This document shows positions 18,115-27,033 of a stretch of 35,986 bases of DNA, piece by piece. Below the pieces are notes generated by a model. The model was given only the letters and a program-made list of their open reading frames with translations. It had not been told where the DNA came from and ran no database searches. The position numbers were made by a program, and so were the translations under genes. Source of the DNA: Profundibacterium mesophilum KAUST100406-0324 (lineage in GTDB: Bacteria > Pseudomonadota > Alphaproteobacteria > Rhodobacterales > Rhodobacteraceae); NCBI RefSeq assembly GCF_009835145.1, contig NZ_APKE01000029.1:1-35986 (forward strand), in the 5' to 3' direction. How positions within the stretch are numbered: the first letter of the stretch is position 1; each line of letters begins with the position of its first letter.

Positions 18115-19122
18115 CTAGCCCGGCACCGGACCCGCGCCATGCGCTCCGCGCTCGCGATAGGGGGTGGTCGCGTAATGCGACCGGTAGCATTTGGAGAAAT
18201 GCGAGGGCGAGGCGAAGCCGCAGGCGAGCGCCACGTTGATGACGCTCATGTCGGTCTGCATCAGCAGGTTGCGCGCCTTCTGCAATCGCAGCTCCATGTA
18301 GTAGCGCTTCGGCGAGCGGCTCAGGTAGCGTCTGAACAGGCGTTCGAGCTGCCGCGTGCTCATGCCCACATCGCGCGCCAGGATCGCCGGGCTGATCGGA
18401 TCCTCGATATGGGCCTCCATGATCTGGATGACCTGCGACAGCTTGGGATGGCGCACGCCGATGCGGGTCGGCACGCTGAGCCTCTGGCTGTCCTGATCGG
18501 TCCTGATCGACGAATAGATCATCTGGTCGGCCACCGCGCTGGCAAGCTCCTCGCCGTGATCGTCGGCGATGAGGCGCAGCATCAGGTCGATCGAGGATGT
18601 GCCGCCGGCGGTCGTGTAGCGGGGGCCGTCGACCACGTAGACCGACTTGGTAAGGGTCACCTCATCGAACTCCTCCGCGAAACTGTCGTGGTTTTCCCAG
18701 TGGATCGTGGCGCGGCGCCCGTCCAGCAGGCCCGCGCGCGCCAGCGTGTGGGCGGCGGTGCACAGCCCGCCGAGCCGCACCCCGCGCCGCGCCTCGCGCC
18801 GCAGCCAGTTCACCAGCTTGCGGCTCGTAGCCTGCGCGATGTCGAGCCCGCCGCACAACAGGACCGTATCGTCGCGCCCCAGCTCATCGAGCCCGCCATC
18901 CGAAATGAACTCCGTTCCCGCCGAACACCGCACCGGGCCGCCATCCTCGCAAACGATGCGCCACGTGTAGAGCTCGCGCGCGCAGAGCCGGTTCGCAAGG
19001 CGCAGGGTCTCGAAAGCGCAGGAGAAACTCAGGAGCGAGAATTCCCGAAGCAGGACGAACACGAAATGGCGCGGCTTCGCGTCCTGAGAGGTGACATCCA
19101 CGCGGAAACGCTCGTTTTCCAT
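18115..19122 (-). CDS. GlxA/AraC-family transcriptional regulator with DJ-1/PfpI-like domain
   Basis: DNA-binding activator of about 335 residues. The N-terminal half is a class I amidotransferase-like (DJ-1/PfpI) sensor domain with the GLCTAAHTLARAGLLDG elbow followed by ATIHWE. The C-terminal hundred residues are an AraC double helix-turn-helix (ILARDVGMSTRQLERLFRRY, then VINVALACGFASPSHFSKCYR). The same architecture occurs in GbdR, ArgR and CdhR of Pseudomonas, which sense amino acids or quaternary amines. The frame is open to 19221; the ATG at 19122 is preferred as it begins just before the conserved domain and has a purine-rich leader (gaggcaggtgga). It is 85 bases upstream of the transporter on the same strand, so it probably controls it. 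Confidence 0.88.
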   Translation of the reverse strand: MENERFRVDVTSQDAKPRHFVFVLLREFSLLSFSCAFETLRLANRLCARELYTWRIVCEDGGPVRCSAGTEFISDGGLDELGRDDTVLLCGGLDIAQATSRKLVNWLRREARRGVRLGGLCTAAHTLARAGLLDGRRATIHWENHDSFAEEFDEVTLTKSVYVVDGPRYTTAGGTSSIDLMLRLIADDHGEELASAVADQMIYSSIRTDQDSQRLSVPTRIGVRHPKLSQVIQIMEAHIEDPISPAILARDVGMSTRQLERLFRRYLSRSPKRYYMELRLQKARNLLMQTDMSVINVALACGFASPSHFSKCYRSHYATTPYRERGAHGAGPVPG

Positions 19123-19283
19123 TCCACCTGCCTCGGTATGTTCGCCCGCAGCGAAACAGGTTTGCCGAGGGGGATCAAGCGGGACTTGCCCCCGCCGCCG
19201 CGGCGCGTTTGGCATTTGCAACCCTCGCCCGCCGGCGTATGATCGTGCCTCGTTGAAATTGAGATAGCCTGAGGACGATCGAC

Positions 19284-20654
19284 ATGACCCAGTGGCAGAA
19301 AACCGACTGGCGCAGCAAGCCGCGGGTGCAGATGCCCGACTATACGGATGATGCTGCCCTGAAGGCGGTGGAGCGCCGCTTGTCGCAATATCCTCCCCTC
19401 GTCTTCGCCGGCGAGGCGCGCACCCTCAAGGCCGAGCTGGCCGAGGTCGCGGCCGGCCGTGCCTTCCTGCTGCAGGGCGGCGATTGCGCCGAGAGCTTCG
19501 CCGAATTCTCCGGCGACGGCATCCGCGACACGTTCAAGGTGATGCTGCAGATGGCGATGGTGCTGACCTACGGCGCCAAGCTGCCGACCGTGAAGGTCGG
19601 GCGGATGGCCGGGCAGTTCGCCAAGCCGCGCAGCGCGCCGACCGAGACCGTGGGCGGCACCGAGCTGCCGAGCTATCGCGGCGATATCATCAACGGCTTC
19701 GATTTCACCCCCGAGGCGCGGATCCCCGATCCCAACCGGATGCTCGAGGCCTACACCCAGGCGGCGGCGACGCTGAACCTGCTGCGCGCCTTCTCGAAGG
19801 GCGGTTTCGCCGATGTGCACCGGGTCCATGCCTGGACGCTCGGCTTTACCGACCGCGACGAGGCCGAGAAATACCGCGACATGGCCGGACGGATCCAGGA
19901 TACGCTCGATTTCATGTCCGCCGCGGGCCTGACCGGCGAGACCAACCACGAGCTGTCGACGGTGGATTTCTACACCAGCCACGAGGCTCTCCTGCTGGAA
20001 TACGAAGAGGCACTGACACGGGTCGATTCGACGACCGGCCAGACCATCGCCGGCTCGGGGCACCTGATCTGGATCGGCGACCGCACCCGGCAGGTCGACG
20101 GCGCGCATGTCGAGTTCTGCCGCGGCGTGGCCAACCCGATCGGCCTGAAATGCGGCCCCTCGATCACCACCGATGACCTCAAGCGGCTGATGGGCACGCT
20201 GAACCCGCAGAACGAGGCCGGGCGCCTCACCCTGATCGCGCGCTTCGGGGCGGGCACGGTGGGCGACCATCTGCCCAAGCTCATTCGCGCGGTCGAGGAA
20301 GAGGGCGCGAATGTCGTCTGGTCCTGCGATCCGATGCACGGCAACACGATCAAGAGCGCCTCGGGTTACAAGACGCGGCCCTTCGAGTCGGTACTGCGCG
20401 AGGTGCAGGAGTTCTTCACGGTGCACGATTCCGAAGGCACGGTGCCGGGCGGGGTGCATTTCGAGATGACGGGCAAGGACGTGACCGAGTGCACCGGCGG
20501 CGTGCGCGCCGTGACGGACGAGGACCTGTCGGACCGTTATCACACCGCCTGCGATCCGCGCCTTAATGCGAGCCAGGCGCTCGAGCTGGCCTTCCTCGTC
20601 GCCGAGCAGCTGTCGAGCCGGCGTGACATGCGCCAAGCCGCCGCGGCCGTCTGA
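19284..20654 (+). CDS. aroG: 3-deoxy-7-phosphoheptulonate synthase, class II
   Basis: First enzyme of the shikimate pathway, condensing phosphoenolpyruvate with erythrose 4-phosphate. The 456 residues match the class II (plant/actinobacterial) type: [11 protein letters not shown] with the metal-binding Cys68, [25 protein letters not shown], the [16 protein letters not shown] block and SCDPMHGNT with its conserved His. Length is normal. The start ATG has gagga upstream. It stands alone, divergent from the regulator and closed by an intrinsic terminator. No feedback domain beyond the class II fold is apparent. Confidence 0.97.
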   Translation: MTQWQKTDWRSKPRVQMPDYTDDAALKAVERRLSQYPPLVFAGEARTLKAELAEVAAGRAFLLQGGDCAESFAEFSGDGIRDTFKVMLQMAMVLTYGAKLPTVKVGRMAGQFAKPRSAPTETVGGTELPSYRGDIINGFDFTPEARIPDPNRMLEAYTQAAATLNLLRAFSKGGFADVHRVHAWTLGFTDRDEAEKYRDMAGRIQDTLDFMSAAGLTGETNHELSTVDFYTSHEALLLEYEEALTRVDSTTGQTIAGSGHLIWIGDRTRQVDGAHVEFCRGVANPIGLKCGPSITTDDLKRLMGTLNPQNEAGRLTLIARFGAGTVGDHLPKLIRAVEEEGANVVWSCDPMHGNTIKSASGYKTRPFESVLREVQEFFTVHDSEGTVPGGVHFEMTGKDVTECTGGVRAVTDEDLSDRYHTACDPRLNASQALELAFLVAEQLSSRRDMRQAAAAV

Positions 20655-20674
20655 GCGCGGCCTTTGCCAATCGC

Positions 20675-20705
20675 ACGGCGCGGCCCCACCGGGCCGCGCC
20701 GTTTT
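20675..20705 (+). terminator. Intrinsic terminator after the DAHP synthase gene
   Basis: The arms cggcgcggccc (20676-20686) and gggccgcgccg (20691-20701) are perfect 11-base complements around a 4-base loop and are followed by tttt (20702-20705). This is the clearest intrinsic terminator in sense orientation in the window. Confidence 0.85.
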
Positions 20706-20729
20706 CGTTCCGGCGTGGAGGCGGGCACG

Positions 20730-21512
20730 TCATCCAAGCCAGACATCGAGGAACAGCATCAGGACAAGCCCGATCGCGAGACCGAAGGTGGCGCGCCGCT
20801 GATGCCCGTTGCGGTGCGTTTCGGGAATAATCTCGTGGCTGATGACATAGATCATCGCGCCGGCGGCGAAGGCGAGCCCCCAGGGCAGGATCGGCTCGGC
20901 GACCCCCATCACTCCCGCGCCGATCAACCCGCCGATCGGCTCGACCAGCCCGGTGAGTGCCGCGATGCCCCACGAGGTTCGCCGGTTGTATCCCTCTCCC
21001 AGGAGCGAAACCGCAACGGCCAGGCCTTCTGGCGCATTCTGAAGGCCAATCCCGAGCGCCAGGGGGAACCCCGCCGCGAAGCCCCCGCCGCCGAAGCCGA
21101 CCCCCACCGCAAGCCCTTCGGGCACATTGTGGATCGTGATCGCGGCGATGAAGAGCCAGACCCGGCGCAAGGAAACGGAGGCTGGTCCCTCGCGTCCGGT
21201 CCTGAAATGCTCATGCGGCAACGCGTCGTTCATCAGGGCGATCGCGCCCATCCCGAGAAGGATCGCCGCGGCGACGATGGCGGCAGGGATCGGCCCGTCG
21301 CCGTGGCGCCCCTCGGCCGCATCGAGCGCCGGGATGATGAGCGAGAAGAACGAGGCCGAAAGCATCACGCCGGCGGCGAACCCGAGCAGCAGATCGCGCG
21401 TCGCCCGCCCCGGAGCACGGCCGAAGAGGACGGGCAGGGCGCCTACCCCTGTCATCACGCCCGCCGCGAGGCTGCCGAGAAACCCGAGCATCACGGGTGA
21501 GAGATCTTCCAT
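20730..21512 (-). CDS. ZIP-family divalent metal transporter
   Basis: Inner-membrane importer of zinc or another divalent metal, 260 residues, about eight membrane helices. The two metal-binding helices are clear: TIHNVPEGLAVGVGF and GLQNAPEGLAVAV. A histidine-containing loop (NDALPHEHF) lies between helices 3 and 4, and HEIIPETHRNGH near the C-terminus is typical of the GufA-like branch. It is convergent with the DAHP synthase gene and divergent from the thi operon. No Zur-type operator was recognised. Metal specificity is inferred from family only. Confidence 0.9.
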   Translation of the reverse strand: MEDLSPVMLGFLGSLAAGVMTGVGALPVLFGRAPGRATRDLLLGFAAGVMLSASFFSLIIPALDAAEGRHGDGPIPAAIVAAAILLGMGAIALMNDALPHEHFRTGREGPASVSLRRVWLFIAAITIHNVPEGLAVGVGFGGGGFAAGFPLALGIGLQNAPEGLAVAVSLLGEGYNRRTSWGIAALTGLVEPIGGLIGAGVMGVAEPILPWGLAFAAGAMIYVISHEIIPETHRNGHQRRATFGLAIGLVLMLFLDVWLG

Positions 21513-21616
21513 AGGTCACTAACTTCCTTGCTGCGCCGGCGGAATGCCGGCGGTTGTGTCGCCGCGCGGCGCGCGACCCTTGCGCAGTCGCGAGCCTGCC
21601 ATTAGGTTTGCCACGA

Positions 21617-21698
21617 TCCGTTGGGGTGCCCGAGAGGGCTGAGAGGCGTCAGTCAACCCATCGAACCTGATCCGGGCAATTCCGGCGGAGGGAACGGA
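21617..21698 (+). promoter_or_regulatory. TPP riboswitch (THI element)
   Basis: Aptamer for thiamin pyrophosphate in the thiD leader. P1 closes with tccgtt (21617-21622) against aacgga (21693-21698). The conserved GGGGTGCCC (21623-21631), CTGAGA (21639-21644, pyrimidine-sensing) and ACCTGATC (21665-21672, pyrophosphate side) are all present. Downstream, ggggac (from 21706) can pair with gtcacccc, and gtgcc/ggcac forms a second stem before the ATG at 21764. No U-tract is seen, so control is probably at translation. Confidence 0.95.
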
Positions 21699-21763
21699 GC
21701 ATGGCCGGGGACGATTGTCACCCCCTTGCTTCGTGCCATCTTCGGGCACAGAGCGAGACGAGC

Positions 21764-22567
21764 ATGCCACGCGCCAGAACAGCGTTGACAATCGCGGGAT
21801 CGGATAGCGGCGGAGGCGCCGGCATCCAGGCCGACTTGAAGACCTTCTCGGCGCGGGGTGTCTTCGGCACCAGCGCGATCACCGCGATCACCGCCCAGAA
21901 TACCCAGGGCGTGCAGGCCGTCTCCGTGGTCTCGCCGGCGATGATAACCGCCCAGATCGGCTCCGTGCTCGGGGATATTCCGCCAGATGCCATCAAGATC
22001 GGCATGCTGGCCGATGTCCCGGTGATCGACGCGGTCGCGGATGCGCTTGCCGACTACCGCGGTCCGCTCGTCCTCGATCCGGTGATGGTGGCGAAGTCCG
22101 GCGATGCGCTGCTCGCCGCGACCGCGCGGGAAAGCCTGCGAACGCGCCTGTTGCCCCTCGCGGCGCTCCTGACGCCCAACCTGCCGGAAGCGGCGTGCCT
22201 GCTCGGCACGGGCGAGGCTGCGAGCGTGGAGGAGGCCGAACGGCAGGGCCGGGCGCTCCTGCGTCTCGGCCCGCGCGCCGTGCTGATGAAGGGTGGGCAT
22301 GGGTCCGGTCCTGACTGCGTCGATCTGCTGGTAACGAGCGAGACCAGCCTGCGGTTCACCGCGCCCCGGATCGAGACGCCTCACACGCATGGCACCGGCT
22401 GCACCCTTTCCTCGGCGATCGCGGCGGAACTGGCGCTCGGGCATGATCTCGTGGCGGCCATCGGCCGGGCGCATGACTGGCTGCATCACGCGATCCGCGC
22501 GGGCGCGGGTCTGGGGATCGGGCGCGGGCATGGACCGGTGCACCATTTCCACGGGATATGGGGATGA
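21764..22567 (+). CDS. thiD: Hydroxymethylpyrimidine/phosphomethylpyrimidine kinase
   Basis: Cytoplasmic kinase that phosphorylates HMP to HMP-P and then HMP-PP for thiamin synthesis and salvage. The 267 residues begin with the ribokinase-fold signature ALTIAGSDSGGGAGIQADLKTF. They contain VLDPVMVAKSGDALL, LLTPNLPEAACLLG, VLMKGGHG and THGTGCTLSSAIAAELALG, where the catalytic cysteine/anion hole lies. An in-frame ATG at 21701 touches the riboswitch end and would add 21 non-conserved residues; 21764 fits the family length. It opens the operon and its stop overlaps thiO (ATGA). Confidence 0.95.
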   Translation: MPRARTALTIAGSDSGGGAGIQADLKTFSARGVFGTSAITAITAQNTQGVQAVSVVSPAMITAQIGSVLGDIPPDAIKIGMLADVPVIDAVADALADYRGPLVLDPVMVAKSGDALLAATARESLRTRLLPLAALLTPNLPEAACLLGTGEAASVEEAERQGRALLRLGPRAVLMKGGHGSGPDCVDLLVTSETSLRFTAPRIETPHTHGTGCTLSSAIAAELALGHDLVAAIGRAHDWLHHAIRAGAGLGIGRGHGPVHHFHGIWG

Positions 22568-23562
22568 CCGAGTTGCGAAAGGTCACGATCGCCGGCGCCG
22601 GGGTGACGGGCCTGACGCTGGCGGCCGAGCTTGTGGATCGCGGCGTCAAGGTGCGGATCGCCGACCCGGCGGGGGCGCCCGGCCCGCATGGCTGCTCGTG
22701 GTGGGCGGGCGGAATGCTGGCGCCGGAATGCGAGGGCGAGAGCGCCGATCCGGCGGTGCGCCGCCTTGGACGCCAGGCGGCCGATTGGTGGGAAAGGCAG
22801 GGCGCGGAGGTGACGCGCGGCGGCACGCTGGTTGTCGCGCTGAACCGTGATGCGGGCGAGTTGGAGCGGTTTGCGCGCCGCGTCGAGCGCGGGCGGATGC
22901 TGGATGCCGAGGCGCTCGGGCACCTTGAGCCCGACCTCGCCGGCCGCTTCGAGCGCGGCGTCCTCATCGAAAGCGAGGCGCATCTCGATCCGCGCGCGGC
23001 CCTCGGGGTTCTGCATGCTCGGCTCGAGGCGCGCGGCGTCACCGTCGAGCGGCGCGACCCGATGGTGGAGTCCTCGGCCGGCACCCTGATCGACGCGCGC
23101 GGGCTCGCCGCCAGCGCCGCCCTGCCGGATCTGCGGGGGGTCCGCGGCGAGATGGCGATCCTGCGCTCCGGCGATCTGCGTCTGGGCCGTCCGGTGCGCT
23201 TGCTGCATCCGCGCTACCCGCTCTATGTCGTACCGCGCGGCCAGGGTCGCTTCATGATCGGCGCGACGCAGATCGAAAGCAGCCAGCGGCGCCATCCAAG
23301 GGTGCGCAGCGTGCTCGAACTGCTCAGCGCCGCCTACGCGCTGCACCCGGCACTGGCGGAGGCGGACCTGCTGGAGATCGGCTCCGACGCACGTCCCGCC
23401 TTTCCCGACAACCTTCCGAGGATTCGCAAGAAGGGCGGGCATATCCATGTCAACGGGTTGTTCCGACACGGATTTCTTCTGTCGCCCTCCATGGCGATGA
23501 TGACCGCTGACCTGATCTGCAACGATATCGAACCGGAGGTGATGGATGAAGATCACGGTTAA
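22564..23562 (+). CDS. thiO: Glycine oxidase ThiO (FAD-dependent)
   Basis: Flavoenzyme that oxidises glycine to dehydroglycine (iminoacetate) for thiazole synthesis, the aerobic alternative to ThiH. The 332 residues start with a Rossmann FAD motif (TIAGAGVTGLTLAAELVDRG). CSWWAGGMLAPECEGES is the ThiO-type second motif. VVPRGQGRFMIGATQIES and the C-terminal HVNGLFRHGFLLSPSMA follow. The ATG at 22564 overlaps the thiD stop; it overlaps thiS by 17 bases. Its presence implies an aerobic thiazole route. Confidence 0.92.
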   Translation: MTELRKVTIAGAGVTGLTLAAELVDRGVKVRIADPAGAPGPHGCSWWAGGMLAPECEGESADPAVRRLGRQAADWWERQGAEVTRGGTLVVALNRDAGELERFARRVERGRMLDAEALGHLEPDLAGRFERGVLIESEAHLDPRAALGVLHARLEARGVTVERRDPMVESSAGTLIDARGLAASAALPDLRGVRGEMAILRSGDLRLGRPVRLLHPRYPLYVVPRGQGRFMIGATQIESSQRRHPRVRSVLELLSAAYALHPALAEADLLEIGSDARPAFPDNLPRIRKKGGHIHVNGLFRHGFLLSPSMAMMTADLICNDIEPEVMDEDHG

Positions 23563-23743
23563 TGGAGCCCCCGCCGAGCTTGGTGCCAGCCGGCTGGACG
23601 CCGCGCTTGTCGAGCTGGGCTATGGCGAGGCCAAGATCGCGACCGCGCTGAACGAGCGCTTCGTCCCCGCCACGGCGCGGCCGCAGACAACGCTTTCGGA
23701 GGGCGACCGGCTTGAAATCGTCTCGCCGCGGCAGGGGGGCTGA
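23546..23743 (+). CDS. thiS: Sulfur carrier protein ThiS
   Basis: Small ubiquitin-like sulfur carrier, 65 residues, ending in the required Gly-Gly (SPRQGG) that ThiF adenylates and converts to a thiocarboxylate. It starts MKITVNGAP with aaccggagg upstream inside thiO, overlapping it by 17 bases. The beta-grasp core ([16 protein letters not shown]) is normal. It lies two bases before thiG, its acceptor enzyme. Confidence 0.95.
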   Translation: MKITVNGAPAELGASRLDAALVELGYGEAKIATALNERFVPATARPQTTLSEGDRLEIVSPRQGG

Positions 23744-23745
23744 TC

Positions 23746-24525
23746 ATGCCGCTGTTCTATGGCCGCGAAATCATGTCGCGCATGATGCTGGGCACCACGC
23801 AATATCCCTCGCCCGCGATCATGGCCGAGGCCTTCGGGCGGTCGGGCGCGGGTATCGCGACCGTCTCGGTTCGGCGGGAGGCGGGCGGCGCCGAGGGGCA
23901 GGGCGGCGGCGCGTTCTGGCAACTCGTGCAGCGTCTGGGCGTGACGCTGCTGCCCAATACCGCCGGTTGCCATTCGGCGCGCGAGGCGGTCACGACCGCG
24001 CAGATGGCGCGCGAGCTTTTCGACACGCGCTGGATCAAGCTGGAGGTGATCGGCCATGCCGACACGTTGCAGCCCGACCCGTTCGGCCTTGTCGAGGCGG
24101 CGCGGATTCTGACGGAAGAGGGGTTCGAGGTCTTTCCCTACACCACCGAGGATGTCGTGCTTGGCGAGAGGCTGCTGCAGGCGGGGTGCAAAGTGCTCAT
24201 GCCATGGGGCGCGCCGATTGGCACCGGCCTTGGCCTCAACAACGTCTACGGCTTGCGCAGTCTCAGGGCACAGTTCCCCGATGTGCCGATGGTGGTCGAT
24301 GCGGGCCTTGGCCTGCCAAGCCATGCCGCCGCCGCGATGGAGATGGGCTTCGATGCGGTGCTGCTCAACACGGCCGTGGCGCGTGCCGGCGATCCGGCGG
24401 CGATGGCCGAGGCGTTCGGCGAGGCGGTGCGCGCCGGCCGGCGCGGCTTCGAGGCCGACCCGATGGCGCCGCGCGACATGGCCGCCCCCTCGACACCCCT
24501 GATCGGGAAGGCCTTCCTCGAATGA
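23746..24525 (+). CDS. thiG: Thiazole synthase
   Basis: Forms the thiazole phosphate ring from 1-deoxyxylulose 5-phosphate, dehydroglycine and ThiS-thiocarboxylate. The 259-residue barrel shows [15 protein letters not shown], the Schiff-base lysine Lys98 in [50 protein letters not shown] and [15 protein letters not shown]. Length is normal. The stop overlaps the thiE start (ATGA at 24522-24525). Confidence 0.97.
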   Translation: MPLFYGREIMSRMMLGTTQYPSPAIMAEAFGRSGAGIATVSVRREAGGAEGQGGGAFWQLVQRLGVTLLPNTAGCHSAREAVTTAQMARELFDTRWIKLEVIGHADTLQPDPFGLVEAARILTEEGFEVFPYTTEDVVLGERLLQAGCKVLMPWGAPIGTGLGLNNVYGLRSLRAQFPDVPMVVDAGLGLPSHAAAAMEMGFDAVLLNTAVARAGDPAAMAEAFGEAVRAGRRGFEADPMAPRDMAAPSTPLIGKAFLE

Positions 24526-25118
24526 GCTTGCCGCGTTTCTACCCGATCTTCGACGATGTCTCGTGGTTGCGCCGGGCGCTGCCGCTGGGTGTGGACATGG
24601 TTCAGCTCCGCCTGAAGGACAAAAGCGCGGACGAGATCGCCGCGCAGATCACCGAAGGGCGCGATCTGTGCCGGCGGCACGGCGCGATCCTCGTCGTGAA
24701 CGACCATTGGCAGGCTGCCATCGACGCGGGCTGCGATTGGATCCATCTCGGCCAGGAGGATCTCGACACCGCCGATCTGAACGCGATCCGGCAGGCCGGC
24801 TTGCGTCTCGGGGTCAGTACGCATGATCGGAGCGAATTGCGCCGCGCGCTCGGCCTTCGGCCCGATTACATCGCGCTCGGGCCCGTCTACCCGACGATCC
24901 TGAAAAAGATGAAGTGGGAGCAGCAGGGCCTGGGGCGCCTTGGACAATGGCGCGAGGCGATCGGGTCCGTGCCGCTCGTCGCGATCGGCGGCATGAGCGT
25001 CGAGCGCGCGCCGGGCGCCTTCGCCGCCGGGGCCGATATCGTCTCGGCGGTGACGGACATCACCCTCCACCGCGATCCGGAGGCCCGGATGCGCGCATGG
25101 ATCGAGGCAACGGCATGA
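24522..25118 (+). CDS. thiE: Thiamin phosphate synthase
   Basis: Couples HMP-PP and thiazole phosphate to thiamin phosphate. The 198 residues have [63 protein letters not shown] and VAIGGMS, all ThiE features. It is slightly shorter than the common 210-220. The loop after GPVYPT carries [10 protein letters not shown] where most ThiE have a T-K-rich segment, a variant also seen in related alphaproteobacteria as far as I recall. It overlaps both neighbours by four bases. Confidence 0.93.
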   Translation: MSLPRFYPIFDDVSWLRRALPLGVDMVQLRLKDKSADEIAAQITEGRDLCRRHGAILVVNDHWQAAIDAGCDWIHLGQEDLDTADLNAIRQAGLRLGVSTHDRSELRRALGLRPDYIALGPVYPTILKKMKWEQQGLGRLGQWREAIGSVPLVAIGGMSVERAPGAFAAGADIVSAVTDITLHRDPEARMRAWIEATA

Positions 25119-26101
25119 ACCGCTATGCCCGCCAGGTCGCGCTGCCGGCATTCGGGCGCGCCGGTCAAGCGGCGCTCGAGGCGTCGCACGCGCTGGTGAT
25201 CGGCGCGGGCGGCCTCGGGGCGCCCGTGTTGCTCTATCTTGCCGGGGCGGGGGTCGGGCGGATCACGATCGTCGATCCCGACCGGGTCGAGCCCTCGAAC
25301 CTGCACCGACAGACGCTGTTCGGCGAGGGTGATATCGGCGTGCCGAAGGCCGTGGCGGCGGCCCGCGCCGTGGCGGAGCGCAATGGCGCGGTGTCCTGCA
25401 TCCCGCGCGCCGAGCGGTTCGATCCCGACAATGCCGCCGCGATGATCGAGGCGGCTGATGTCGTCGTCGACTGCGCCGACAGCTTCGCGGCGAGCTATCT
25501 CGCCTCCGATCTGTGCGGCGCTGCCGGCCGTCCGCTGGTCAGCGCTTCGGCGCTCGAACTGGGGGGATATTGCGGGGGATTCTGCGGCGGAGCGCCAAGC
25601 TTGCGGGCCGTGTTTCCCGAATTGCCGGGACAGGCGGCAAGCTGCGCGACCGGCGGCGTCATGGGCCCCGTCGTCGGGATCGCCGGCGCCATACAGGCGC
25701 AGATGGCGCTTGCCATCCTCGCCGGGATCGAACCCTCGCCCCTGGGGCAGCTCGTGACGTTCGACGCCGCGTCGTGGCGGTTCGCGGGGTTCCGCTTCGA
25801 CGGCGCGCCCGAGCCCGAGCGCGCACCGCGCTTCATCTCGCTGGCACAGATTGCCCCCGAAGACGCGCTCTTCGATCTCAGGGCCCCCAAGGAGGGGCCG
25901 ATCTTTCACCCCGCCGCCATCCACGTGCCGCCCGGCCAGCTCGGGGCGGGCGGCGTTGTCCCGCGTCCGGGCCAGCGCGCCGTGCTCGCCTGCCGATCGG
26001 GCCTGCGGGCCTTCGCGGGCGCCGAACGGCTCGGCGCCGTCTGGGACGGAGACATCGTTCTGCTCGCCATCGGCGCGCTCAATCCAGGAGAGACCCAATG
26101 A
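25115..26101 (+). CDS. thiF: ThiF-type adenylyltransferase fused to a rhodanese-like domain
   Basis: E1-like enzyme that adenylates the ThiS C-terminus, 328 residues. The adenylation domain has VIGAGGLGAPVLLYLAGAGVG (28-48), DPDRVEPSNLHRQTLF and the cysteine in SCATGGVMGP (Cys177). From about 240 a short rhodanese-like domain follows, with the persulfide motif CRSGLR (Cys293). This is the MoeZ/Uba4 layout, which would let one protein activate ThiS and hand it sulfur. The usual zinc pairs of ThiF/MoeB (as in PCYRCLYP) are missing: the matching segment reads PSLRAVFP. Start and end overlap thiE and thiY by ATGA. Confidence 0.9.
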   Translation: MNRYARQVALPAFGRAGQAALEASHALVIGAGGLGAPVLLYLAGAGVGRITIVDPDRVEPSNLHRQTLFGEGDIGVPKAVAAARAVAERNGAVSCIPRAERFDPDNAAAMIEAADVVVDCADSFAASYLASDLCGAAGRPLVSASALELGGYCGGFCGGAPSLRAVFPELPGQAASCATGGVMGPVVGIAGAIQAQMALAILAGIEPSPLGQLVTFDAASWRFAGFRFDGAPEPERAPRFISLAQIAPEDALFDLRAPKEGPIFHPAAIHVPPGQLGAGGVVPRPGQRAVLACRSGLRAFAGAERLGAVWDGDIVLLAIGALNPGETQ

Positions 26102-27033
26102 AACTGACAACCCTTGCCGCCGCGCTTCTCGCCGCCGGTCCGGCCATGGCGGCCGACAAGATGACCCTGATGCTCGACTGGTTCGTCAATCCCGATCACG
26201 GACCGATCATCATCGCCGAGGAGAAGGGCTATTTCGCCGATGCCGGGCTCGAGGTGGAGGTGATCGCACCGGCCGATCCCGCCGACCCGCCCAAGATGGC
26301 GGCGGCCGGCCGCGCCGATCTCGCCATTTCCTACCAGCCGCAGCTGCACCTGCAGGTTGCCGAGGGTCTGCCGCTCAAGCGTGTGGGAACGCTGGTCGCG
26401 ACGCCGCTGAACTGCCTGCTCGTTCTGGAGGACGGACCGATCGAGACGATCGCCGACCTGAAGGATCGCAAGGTCGGGTTCTCCGTCGCGGGGGTCGAGG
26501 AGGAGCTGCTTTCCGCGATCCTGAAGGGAAGCGATCTGAGCCTCGACGACATCGAGATGGTGAACGTGAACTGGTCGCTCTCGCCCTCCTTGATGTCGGG
26601 GCAGGTCGACGCGGTGATCGGCGCGTTCCGCAACTTCGAGCTGAACCAGATGGATATCGAGGGCGTGCCCGGGCGTTGCTTCTATCTCGAGGAGGAGGGT
26701 GTGCCTTCCTATGACGAGCTGATTTACGTGGCCAACCCGCAGACGATGGACGAGGACATGCTGCGCCGCTTTCTCGGCGCGACGGAGCTTGCCACCCAGT
26801 ATATCGTCAATCACCCGCAGGAATCGTGGGAGATCTTCTCGGGCACCTCGGCCGAGCTCAGGGACGAGCTGAACGAGCGGGCCTGGGCGGATACGCTGCC
26901 GCGCTTTGCCCTGCGCCCCGCCGCGCTCGATACCGGACGGTATGCGCGCTTCGAGGCGTTCCTCGCGGAGGCGGGGATGATCGAGGCGGCGCGGCCCGTT
27001 TCCGAACTCGCGGTCGATCTCGGCGCGCAATGA
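26098..27033 (+). CDS. thiY: ABC transporter binding protein for thiamin pyrimidine precursor (ThiY)
   Basis: Periplasmic receptor of the NMT1/THI5-like family, 311 residues, with a Sec signal peptide of about 18-19 residues (cleavage near AMA-ADK). ThiY proteins bind N-formyl-aminopyrimidine or HMP from thiamin breakdown. Family features: LMLDWFVNPDHGPIIIAEEKGYF, PADPADPPKMAAAGRADLAISY and VGFSVAGVEEE. It overlaps thiF and tenA by four bases. The ThiY reading, rather than a taurine-type receptor, rests on the WFVNPDHGP motif and its place beside tenA, thiZ and thiX. Confidence 0.9.
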   Translation: MKLTTLAAALLAAGPAMAADKMTLMLDWFVNPDHGPIIIAEEKGYFADAGLEVEVIAPADPADPPKMAAAGRADLAISYQPQLHLQVAEGLPLKRVGTLVATPLNCLLVLEDGPIETIADLKDRKVGFSVAGVEEELLSAILKGSDLSLDDIEMVNVNWSLSPSLMSGQVDAVIGAFRNFELNQMDIEGVPGRCFYLEEEGVPSYDELIYVANPQTMDEDMLRRFLGATELATQYIVNHPQESWEIFSGTSAELRDELNERAWADTLPRFALRPAALDTGRYARFEAFLAEAGMIEAARPVSELAVDLGAQ

